The translations under genes were made by a program, and so were the position numbers. From contig JAVBUE010000045.1 of the NCBI GenBank assembly GCA_031555735.1, forward strand, positions 1 through 10,337: DNA of 10,337 nt, written 5' to 3'. The notes under the pieces are model-generated. The model did no database searches, was not told where the DNA came from, and worked only from the letters and a program-made list of their open reading frames with translations. Positions 1 to 6,239 of the stretch are shown here, piece by piece; the stretch's first letter is position 1, and every line of letters begins with the position of its first letter. The stretch is from JAJDIA01 sp031555735. Lineage in GTDB: Bacteria > Bacteroidota > Bacteroidia > Bacteroidales > Tannerellaceae.

Positions 1-95
1 CTAAAACCATAACGACAATACAGATCACATTGGCGCTTAATAAATCCGTCATATCCAAAACCCTCATCATGAAGAGACACAAAGTCATCGCAAAT

Positions 96-1676
96 TTATT
101 TGATGAAGATTTTTGGGTGGCGCATTGACGAAGTCAGGAAATAGGTTTTGCTTCCGTCAGGGTTGGGAATGGCGATTTGCCTATACCCTTCGCCCACCAA
201 GACGGATGTTCGGGCAGTGTTTATCTCGCCTAACTCGGGATGGGTACGCAGTTCGGCCACAAACGATTCGAGGTTGCTGTTATGCCCGCGCTGGTTTCCT
301 ACTTCGATCAATCCGCGATACGCCTCTCCTCCCTGTCGGATCAGGCCGATCTGGCTGCTGACCGTCAGGGTGGCGACGATTAAGGCGATGGATATGGTAA
401 ACTGGATCACGGAAAGTGTGGAGATGATCCCCTGCTTCTTCCGTCCGCCGGTCAGATCCTGATAGTGTTGCCGCGAAAGGACAGCCATCTTCCGGCTTAC
501 ATAGATGGCCGGCAGGATGGAGAGGATCAGTATCAGTCCGATCAACACCGGAAACACCTGTCCGCTGAACATGAAAGAGGCTTTCATCTGTCCGGAAAAT
601 ATTGAGTTGAACACCGGAACCAAATCACGCATGATCAGCAGCGAGAGTGCGAAAGCGATCAGTACCGTAAAGAAGATGTCAAAGAACAATTGCCGGTTGA
701 TATCCGTCCGGGAGGCGCCCATCAGCTTCTGGATATGTATCATCCGTACCTGTTGCAGCAGGCGTGAGAAGTTGAGGTTGATGTAATTGAAGCAGGCGAT
801 CAGCAGGATCAACAGCGCGGAGCACAAACCGACGTAGAGGGTCAGCTTGTTTTGACTTCGGATGTACGGAAGTACCTGTGATCCATATTCGTTGAAGTAG
901 TTTTCGGATAATCTGGGAAAGTAATACCGTCCTTCATCCATGAGCATGGTATGAATACCGTCTTCTTTCAGACGGAGGGCAAAGGAGTCCGGGTCAATGG
1001 CCTGGTTCATCAGCAGGAAAGAAGTGCCCCCGTATCGCTGTGGTTGGGCGGTGATTCCGTCGAACGAGAGGATAGACTGGTCGGGTAGCTCGATCACGGC
1101 CTCTACCTGATAGGCCGTCACTTTCGGAAGGGTATATCCGCTCCAACTGAAGCCTGTGGCTACATTTTTGGCGTAAATGGTTTGCCCGATCGGGCTCTCC
1201 CGCCCAAAGAACCGGCGGGCAGTTGCTTCCGTCAGGGCGATCTTGTCGGGTGCCGCAAGGGCTTCTTCCAGGCTGCCCATCAGGGTGCGGTAGGGGAAGA
1301 AACGGGGGAAAGAGGGTTCTGCCTGCAGGAGCGTAATCGGGTCGTGGATTGTTTCGCCTACCTGGATATGGCTAATCTCTGCTTGGCCGAGACGCAGGAT
1401 GTCTTCGACTTCCGGATACCGGTCTTTGATCAGGGGAGGAATATCGTAAGACGCATAGAATACCTTATCGCCCGACTGCATGGGGGAGTCCTGGATGATA
1501 CAGTAAATCCGGTCTCTATTCGGATTCTCTCCCTCTACATTATACTCGTGGATCACAAACGCTGCCAGCAGGTTGGTACAGGCAATGCCTACCGCCAGGC
1601 TGAGGATGGAGATGAGGGCGAACGTTTTGTTACGCCGCCAGTTCCGGAAGATCATTTTGAAGGATACTGCTGTCAT
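96..1676 (-). pseudogene. FtsX/MacB-type ABC transporter permease, C-terminally truncated
   Basis: Inner-membrane permease subunit of a MacB/FtsX-type ABC exporter, a family that exports substrates or transmits force to the periplasm with a separate ATPase. From the start at 1676 it has 526 residues. Helix 1 (about 19-41) is followed by a MacB-like periplasmic domain (about 42-275), three FtsX-domain helices (about 279-300, 330-352, 372-393) with the coupling-type motif HIQKLMGASR (314-323), a fifth helix (about 416-440), and then the start of a second periplasmic domain. The reading frame stops at 96 (TAA), where relatives usually run to roughly 750-800 residues, so the last three helices are missing. 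Bases 1-95 are more AT-rich than the gene and show no recognisable continuation. The start at 1676 is preferred over the in-frame ATG at 1730 because a good promoter lies between them. Either this is a decayed gene, or a frameshift or rearrangement occurred near position 130. The family is confident; the inactive status is inferred. Confidence 0.75.
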
Positions 1677-1696
1677 GATAGTACATTCGGTTTTCC

Positions 1697-1727
1697 CAAA
1701 ACTATACTGTCCGGCTTGTATCACCAA
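1697..1727 (-). promoter_or_regulatory. Bacteroidota-type promoter of the permease gene
   Basis: On the minus strand, TAGTTTTG (1704-1697) matches the Bacteroides -7 consensus TAnnTTTG exactly. A TTG (1727-1725) lies 20 bases upstream, the normal -33 spacing. The predicted transcript would start near 1690 and leave a leader of about 15 bases before the ATG at 1676. This makes the upstream ATG at 1730 unlikely, because it lies upstream of the -33 element. Confidence 0.6.
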
Positions 1728-1742
1728 CAAAAGAAGAATTTA

Positions 1743-1762
1743 TTTTACAAGACAATGTAAAA
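1743..1762. promoter_or_regulatory. Perfect 20-bp inverted repeat, probable operator
   Basis: TTTTACA, six bases, TGTAAAA: two perfect 7-base arms around a 6-base spacer, in the gap between the divergent permease and response-regulator genes. Its centre is about 61 bases upstream of the predicted permease transcription start and about 100 upstream of that of the regulator operon. A dimeric Fis-type helix-turn-helix protein such as the adjacent regulator would bind a site of this form. The binding partner is inferred. Confidence 0.6.
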
Positions 1763-1836
1763 ACGTCCAATAATTAGACAACCAACCCTTTCCACCTTAA
1801 TAAAAAGCAACAATGATCAGGCAGGCAGGATAAATT

Positions 1837-1856
1837 GGTTACATTTGTGTGTATAA
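1837..1856. promoter_or_regulatory. Degenerate second copy of the inverted repeat, overlapping the regulator -7 region
   Basis: GGTTACA, six bases, TGTATAA keeps the inner TACA/TGTA symmetry and the same 6-base spacer as the perfect site at 1743-1762, agreeing at 11 of 14 arm positions. The two centres are 94 bases apart, about nine helical turns. The site covers the likely -7 box and transcription start of the regulator operon, which would suit autorepression. It is weaker than the first site and could be chance in AT-rich DNA. Confidence 0.4.
1840..1847 (+). promoter_or_regulatory. Possible -7 box of the regulator/kinase operon
   Basis: TACATTTG matches TAnnTTTG exactly and would start the transcript near 1852, about 15 bases before the ATG at 1867. 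No TTG is seen at the -33 distance, so the promoter is weak or activator-dependent, or the match is incidental to the palindrome that overlaps it. Confidence 0.4.
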
Positions 1857-1866
1857 AACAATCGGA

Positions 1867-2673
1867 ATGAGAAACGGGAAGATCATCATCGTTGACGATA
1901 ACGAAGCCGTGCTGAAGACACTGCGGATGATCCTTTCGCGTGAGTTCAGGATGGTAGTAGGTGTCTCGAATCCTACTCTTTTACCGGCTTTGCTCCGGGA
2001 GGAAGACGTGGATGTTGTCTTGCTGGATATGAATTTCGGAACCGGCAAACAAACGGGAGGTGAAGGTCTCTTCTGGTTGGATCGCATCCGCGAGCAGGCT
2101 AATCCGCCTGCCGTCGTCCTGATCACTGCCTTTGGCGATGTAGAACTGGCTGTTGCATCATTGAAGAAAGGAGCGACAGATTTCATCGTCAAACCGTGGG
2201 ATAATGATAAACTGATTGCAACGCTCGTCTCGGCCTGGGAACAACATCCCTGTACACGATATGGGGTGAAACAACCCATTTCCGAACTACCTGAAGAGAC
2301 CGACGGCGGAACGTCTATCAATCAATTGCTCGACTTCCTTCTCCGTAAGTATGCCACGATGTATGGCAAGCCCTTTCCCATACTTGGCCGGGAAGCACGG
2401 GAAAAGCTGATGTCTATTCTCTGGAGCAGTAACTTCCAGTCGCTTGAACAGTGCATAGAACGCGCCATGCTGCTGCACGATCATCTCACGGCCTCTGCTT
2501 TCTATGTCGAACAACCCGATCCATCGGCTGTAACTCTTTCGTTGGACGAAATGGAAAAGCAGTTCATTCAAGCTGTATTGAAAGAGAAAAACGGGAATTT
2601 GACACTTACCGCACAGCAACTTAATATCAGCCGCCAGACGTTGTACAACAAAATGAGGAAGTACGGACTATAA
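1867..2673 (+). CDS. NtrC-family response regulator lacking the AAA+ sigma-54 ATPase core
   Basis: Cytoplasmic DNA-binding response regulator of 268 residues. The receiver domain (about 1-120) has the acidic pair D10/D11, phospho-acceptor D54, T87 and K109. Residues about 152-213 resemble the C-terminal lid of an NtrC-type AAA+ domain (KYATMYGKP, then EKLMSILWSSNFQSLEQCIE, the counterpart of the usual SWPGNIRELxNxIE). The last 40 or so form a Fis-type helix-turn-helix (NGNLTLTAQQLNISRQTLYN). Between receiver and lid there are only about 30 residues. The Walker A and B motifs and the GAFTGA loop are absent, and relatives with the core are usually about 430-460 residues. It therefore cannot remodel sigma-54 polymerase and probably acts as a simple phosphorylation-controlled activator or repressor. 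ATG 1867 is chosen over the in-frame GTG 1849, which overlaps the likely transcription start. The kinase gene follows after 10 bases, so the two are probably co-transcribed. Confidence 0.85.
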   Translation: MRNGKIIIVDDNEAVLKTLRMILSREFRMVVGVSNPTLLPALLREEDVDVVLLDMNFGTGKQTGGEGLFWLDRIREQANPPAVVLITAFGDVELAVASLKKGATDFIVKPWDNDKLIATLVSAWEQHPCTRYGVKQPISELPEETDGGTSINQLLDFLLRKYATMYGKPFPILGREAREKLMSILWSSNFQSLEQCIERAMLLHDHLTASAFYVEQPDPSAVTLSLDEMEKQFIQAVLKEKNGNLTLTAQQLNISRQTLYNKMRKYGL

Positions 2674-2683
2674 ATCCCACCCT

Positions 2684-3658
2684 ATGCACAACCGCAGATT
2701 ATACATACAAACCTGTGCCGGTATAGCCGGGATCATCGTTTGTTCACTAACGGGGGCGTGCTTGTGGGCGACTGGTGTTTCGTATTTCTTTTCTTTTGCC
2801 TGCCTGTTGCTTATCGTATTGATCGCAGGTTGGCTGATCGGGATAATGAATGTGATAAACAAACAACTTTCTTCGTTCTTTAATACGGTACGCAACCACG
2901 ATTTCAGCCAGCATTATCCGCTAAAGGAGAAAGAGCCGTTTCAGAGCCGGTTGTATGCCGAAATGAATCAAATCATTACTCTCTTTGCGCATAACCGCCG
3001 CGAGCAGGAAGAGAACCGGCTCTACTATGAGAGTATCATCCGTGTACTTACACATGAGTTGCGGAATTCCATCACACCCATCGCTTCCCTTTCGGCGGAT
3101 ATGCTTACGTATGCAGACACTTCTTCACCCGGACAAATCAAGGAAGGGTTGGAAGTGATCCATTCCCAGGCGAAAGACCTGTCGGCCTTTCTCGATTCCT
3201 ATCATCGTTTGACGCATCTGCCCGATCCGGAACAAAAAAAGGTAGAGGCAACACCACTTTTTCAGAAACTGAACCGGTTATTGGCCGCCGAACCCGGACA
3301 TAGCTCAGTCAGTTATCAGGTTGCCGGGGAAGTAAGTATCCAGGCGGATCCTAACCTGCTTGTCCTGGCGCTGATCAACCTGATCCGCAATGCCATACAG
3401 GCTATTGACGGTCAACCCGGCGGCGAAGTAAAGGTGGAGGCGTCCCTGTCGGGTTCCTGCCCAGTCATCACTGTCACAGATAATGGACCGGGCATTCTTC
3501 CCGAGCATATTCCTCATATATTTATCCCCTTTTTCTCAACCAAAACAGAAGGAAGCGGGATTGGCCTCAGCCTGTCTCACCGGATCATGCAATTGCATGG
3601 CGGTGAACTGGCGGTAGAATCGGCGCCGGGACGAACTACGTTTACATTGCGCTTTTGA
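2684..3658 (+). CDS. Sensor histidine kinase with two membrane helices and almost no extracytoplasmic loop
   Basis: Inner-membrane histidine kinase of 324 residues, presumably the partner of the upstream regulator. Two hydrophobic helices (about 9-30 and 33-56) are joined by only a few residues, so there is no periplasmic sensor domain. A linker (about 57-115) leads to a HisKA dimerisation helix with VLTHELRNSITPI, phospho-acceptor H124. The HATPase domain has an N-box (N232 and N236 in NLIRNAIQA), a G1 box (DNGPG, 266-270), an F-box (PFFSTK, 282-287) and a G2 box (GSGIGLSLS, 290-298), so it looks catalytically intact. This build resembles intramembrane-sensing kinases, which often take their signal from a neighbouring membrane protein. 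Here a divergent FtsX-type permease lies on the other side of the regulator gene. That link is inferred, and the signal is unknown. Confidence 0.88.
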   Translation: MHNRRLYIQTCAGIAGIIVCSLTGACLWATGVSYFFSFACLLLIVLIAGWLIGIMNVINKQLSSFFNTVRNHDFSQHYPLKEKEPFQSRLYAEMNQIITLFAHNRREQEENRLYYESIIRVLTHELRNSITPIASLSADMLTYADTSSPGQIKEGLEVIHSQAKDLSAFLDSYHRLTHLPDPEQKKVEATPLFQKLNRLLAAEPGHSSVSYQVAGEVSIQADPNLLVLALINLIRNAIQAIDGQPGGEVKVEASLSGSCPVITVTDNGPGILPEHIPHIFIPFFSTKTEGSGIGLSLSHRIMQLHGGELAVESAPGRTTFTLRF

Positions 3659-3790
3659 TCCATGCGTTTGCGCTTTCATTTGGCCATCAAGAATCGTGCA
3701 GCATCGATACCTACCCTACGATTGAAGATAGCAGTTCGTTCCGTTTTCCATCCCGGCGCACAGAAGGCACAGCCTCGGGTGATGGGTGCG
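3659..3790. other. Gap between convergent genes
   Basis: These 132 bases separate two convergent genes. They hold an imperfect hairpin (CCATCCCG near 3749 with CGGGTGATGG near 3776, about a 20-base loop) but no T-tract, and a 9-base direct repeat, TTGCGCTTT, at 3647-3655 and 3668-3676. No convincing terminator or gene was found. Confidence 0.4.
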
Positions 3791-6049
3791 TTAGCGGATC
3801 ACCGTCCAGCCTTTGGATTCGGCGGACGCGACGTCGTCCATAGGCCCTGGGTTGCCGCTCACGTCAACCGTTTTGTTTGTGTCATAGGCATAAGCCACGG
3901 CATCTTCTTCCTCGCCGGTGGGGAAAGCGTTTTCCAGCACATAGTTACCCATTTCATTATCACCCAGGCGACTGTGCAGGGAGTCGAACAAAGAAAGTAG
4001 CCCGTCATACGGCATGTTGTTATTCTTGCAGGTTAGTGTCCACAGGTTGAGCAGCCCGGATGCTTGGATGGTGTACAGTTGATTGTCGGAAACGTTTACC
4101 TCCCGGAGCCGGATGCAATGGCTCAGGTCTAATGTTCCTTCCAACCGGTTTTCCTGGCATAGAAGCAGCTCCAGGTATTCGTGATCATTCAGTTCGAGGG
4201 AGAATAACCCGGTGCCGGAGCATAACAGTTCTTCCAGCAGAGGGGCAGTACTCAGGTTGATCGCCGAGATGTTGTTATTTTCGAAATACAATCCAACCAA
4301 CAACGGGTTGTTGCTTATATTGAGCGCCGTCAATTGGTTTGATCCGCAGCTTATCCGCTCCAGTTTGGGATTGTGGGATACATCCAACGTTGTCAGTAAA
4401 TTGTTTCGGCAATACAGCTCTTTCAACTCCGGATTGCGGGTGACATCCAGTTCCGTCAGTTTGCCGGAGTGTACATACAAAGTAGTCAGCGCCGGATTAT
4501 GGCTGAGGTCGAGGTTTGTCAGCGGCGATCCCCAGGTGACCAGCTCTTTCAGCTTGGTACATTCGGCCACATCGAGGCTATCCAGTTTGTTGTTGTACAG
4601 GTTCAGCACTTCCAGCGATGTGCATCCGCTCACGTTCACTTCCTTCAAGCCGCTATTCCTGCTTTCCAGTGAGCGCAGCGAGGAACATCCGCTCATGTCG
4701 AGCGTATCCATTTTCACGTTATCTAAGTTCAGGTGGGTGATCGTGGTATTCCCCTTCAGGCTCAGACCTTCAAACTGGTTATTGGCAAACTTGACGTCTT
4801 CCAGCAGCGGATTACCGCTCAGGTCGAGCGTCGTGAGCATGTTGCCGGAGCAATTGAGGAAGGTCAGTGTTGGGCTCGCGCTCACATCTAAGGAGGATAT
4901 CTGGTTGCCTTTGCAGTCCAGGTAGGTGAGGATACCGGCGATGGTCGTGACATAATCCGTCCCATCGGCATAGGTATGGTCGTAGTACGTGGCCGTACCC
5001 GTGAGCGGGTATGTATTCGTTTGTCCGTCGCCCCAGTTGATCACCGCATCACCTATACCGGCTATCCACAACCGGGCCGTACCTCCCGCTGCGCGAGTGA
5101 GACCGGCGGGATTGAGTGTTATCCGGATCACTGCGTCTGCGGTCTCACCCCCGTTGATATCCTTGTTGCCTCCATCGTTCCAGCGACTGATCGAGGCGGA
5201 TATATCCGCCTGTGCGTCGGCCGCTTTCAGCGTGACGGTATAGGTATATTGATATCCGCCCTGCCAGTTTCCCGCGGGGGCGGATACGGTGAAGCACTGT
5301 CCGGCATCGTTTGTAAACAGGAAGGCGACGTCCGTCAGGTCGGCTGCCGGGAGTACGATGGCTTCCACCGTAGCTCCGCCGGTGGCGGTGATCGTCGTGA
5401 AAGTGGTGGAGGTGGGGGTTACCGTCCCATCGCTCAGGTTGAGCGTGGCGGCGGCGAGCTGGTGAGAGATAGACGCCGTGATGCCATTGGCCACGGGTTC
5501 GGTTACACCCTCGCCGTTACTGATGCGGAACACCAGTTTACTGAGCTTGTGGGCGAACTGAAGGGCTACCGGTGTGCTTGCCGTGTGGTTACTTGTGGCT
5601 GTCACCGGCGCATAAAGCACGTCGATAGCCGGGAGGTTGCTTTGGTTGGCTACATTCACCGGTACTGTGAAGTGGCTACCCACCGATGCCGTAAAGGGGT
5701 AGTAGGCGACAAACTTCACCCCGCTTCCGTCTGTGGGATAATACAGTGGCGTCCCATTGTTGGGGGAGAAGGTGGATGTGGTTCCGGCGGCGGCATTGTA
5801 CCGTTTGTTGCCCGCCAGTATGTTTCCTGCTGTGAGAGTGCCCGGATCGGCAGGAAGCATGTAGATGCCGACCGAGTCGTTGGCGTCCCAGTTGGTTCCC
5901 TCCGTCCCGCTTACGCGTGTCAGTATCCCGGTAAGGTTGCCGGTGAATGTCACTTCGGCATTGTAGCCGTTATTGTCCGTTTCTTCCTTGACGCAAGCGG
6001 TAAGTATCAACGCTGCGAGGGTAATCAAAATGCATACAGTCTTTTTCAT
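3791..6049 (-). CDS. Fimbrillin-like, PKD-like, leucine-rich-repeat lipoprotein
   Basis: Predicted surface or periplasmic lipoprotein of 752 residues. A type II signal peptide ends in a lipobox (LTAC, lipidated C19), followed by KEETDNN. Residues about 30-300 resemble the Mfa/fimbrillin-like fold of the FimA clan (TRVSGTEGTNWDANDSVGIY at 44-63 is typical), seen in Bacteroidota fimbrial subunits and anchors. Residues about 327-372 form a small PKD-like strand segment (INWGDGQTNTY). Residues 374-679 carry 14 complete 21-22-residue leucine-rich repeats and a partial fifteenth. The C-terminus is acidic and ends in AESKGWTVIR, a tail type common on such LRR proteins. It probably acts in adhesion or binding at the cell surface; the ligand is unknown. 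It diverges from a TPR kinase/LuxR regulator operon across a symmetric promoter region, so control by that pair is likely. The domain calls are from pattern recognition; the fimbrial role is inferred, and pilus assembly is not shown. Confidence 0.85.
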   Translation of the reverse strand: MKKTVCILITLAALILTACVKEETDNNGYNAEVTFTGNLTGILTRVSGTEGTNWDANDSVGIYMLPADPGTLTAGNILAGNKRYNAAAGTTSTFSPNNGTPLYYPTDGSGVKFVAYYPFTASVGSHFTVPVNVANQSNLPAIDVLYAPVTATSNHTASTPVALQFAHKLSKLVFRISNGEGVTEPVANGITASISHQLAAATLNLSDGTVTPTSTTFTTITATGGATVEAIVLPAADLTDVAFLFTNDAGQCFTVSAPAGNWQGGYQYTYTVTLKAADAQADISASISRWNDGGNKDINGGETADAVIRITLNPAGLTRAAGGTARLWIAGIGDAVINWGDGQTNTYPLTGTATYYDHTYADGTDYVTTIAGILTYLDCKGNQISSLDVSASPTLTFLNCSGNMLTTLDLSGNPLLEDVKFANNQFEGLSLKGNTTITHLNLDNVKMDTLDMSGCSSLRSLESRNSGLKEVNVSGCTSLEVLNLYNNKLDSLDVAECTKLKELVTWGSPLTNLDLSHNPALTTLYVHSGKLTELDVTRNPELKELYCRNNLLTTLDVSHNPKLERISCGSNQLTALNISNNPLLVGLYFENNNISAINLSTAPLLEELLCSGTGLFSLELNDHEYLELLLCQENRLEGTLDLSHCIRLREVNVSDNQLYTIQASGLLNLWTLTCKNNNMPYDGLLSLFDSLHSRLGDNEMGNYVLENAFPTGEEEDAVAYAYDTNKTVDVSGNPGPMDDVASAESKGWTVIR
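4013..4930 (-). repeat. Tandem 21-residue leucine-rich repeats within the lipoprotein gene
   Basis: Residues 374-679 contain 14 complete units plus a partial one. The pattern is LxxLxCxxNxLxxLDVSxNPx, 21 residues each except unit 13, which has 22. The cysteine after the first leucines is kept in about half the units (for example LTYLDCKGN, LTFLNCSGN, LKELYCRNN). Units 4-6 are the most diverged (SGCSS, SGCTS, AECTK replacing SxNPx). The period is 63 bases, but the units have diverged in DNA, so recent slippage is not evident. Confidence 0.85.
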
Positions 6050-6102
6050 GAGATAACCGTTTAATAAATGAGTAGTATAGAATCATTCGTTATTTTGGGC
6101 AA

Positions 6103-6133
6103 TAAAGATAGCGGTGATCTTGTGTCCCGTCAA
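6103..6133 (-). promoter_or_regulatory. Promoter of the LRR lipoprotein gene
   Basis: On the minus strand TATCTTTA (6110-6103) matches TAnnTTTG at all but the last fixed base. TTG (6133-6131) lies exactly 20 bases upstream as a -33 element. Transcription would begin near 6097, giving a leader of about 48 bases. The -33 element directly abuts the palindrome at 6134-6149. Confidence 0.5.
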
Positions 6134-6149
6134 TCACCCAAAAGGGTGA
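6134..6149. promoter_or_regulatory. Palindromic operator 1
   Basis: TCACCCAAAAGGGTGA has perfect 6-base arms around an AAAA spacer. It adjoins the -33 element of the lipoprotein promoter and is centred 38.5 bases upstream of the end of that promoter's -7 box. It is the exact reverse complement of operator 2 at 6173-6188. The adjacent LuxR/NarL-type regulator is the obvious candidate to bind it, by inference from context. Confidence 0.75.
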
Positions 6150-6171
6150 AACCGGACGTATCGGTATAAAA

Positions 6172-6189
6172 ATCACCCTTTTGGGTGAT
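6172..6189. promoter_or_regulatory. Palindromic operator 2
   Basis: ATCACCCTTTTGGGTGAT has perfect 7-base arms around TTTT. It is centred 39.5 bases upstream of the end of the kinase -7 box and 39 bases from the centre of operator 1. Read towards its own promoter, it has the same sequence as operator 1 read towards the lipoprotein promoter, so the divergent control region is mirror-symmetric. This suggests one activator serving both directions, including autoregulation of the kinase/regulator operon. Confidence 0.75.
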
Positions 6190-6212
6190 AGCATGGCTTT
6201 GGAAAATTATAC

Positions 6213-6220
6213 TATTTTTG
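6213..6220 (+). promoter_or_regulatory. -7 box of the TPR kinase/LuxR regulator operon
   Basis: TATTTTTG matches TAnnTTTG exactly and would start the transcript near 6226, about 14 bases before the ATG at 6240. No TTG lies at the usual -33 distance; the nearby TTTG at 6198-6201 is too close. With operator 2 just upstream, an activator-dependent promoter is likely. Confidence 0.55.
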
Positions 6221-6239
6221 TACAACTTATTCTATTATC

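Noticed and set aside
1849..1866. GTG start at 1849 for the response regulator
   Set aside because: It lies within 10 bases of the likely -7 box, at or before the predicted transcription start. Starting at ATG 1867 places the receiver strand (KIIIVDD) at the usual distance from the N-terminus.
3777..3783. GGGTGAT half-site resembling the operators at 6134-6189
   Set aside because: It is a single half-site without its partner, next to no promoter. A 7-base match is expected by chance.
3662..4000. A 112-codon plus-strand open frame just after the histidine kinase
   Set aside because: Its second half overlaps the 3' end of the lipoprotein gene in antisense, and the unique first 40 codons are Arg-rich with no recognisable motif.
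4976..6064. A 362-codon open frame on the plus strand
   Set aside because: It lies almost entirely antisense to the fimbrillin-like part of the lipoprotein gene and is rich in Gly, Arg, Val and Cys with no recognisable domain. It is a shadow of GC-rich coding on the other strand.
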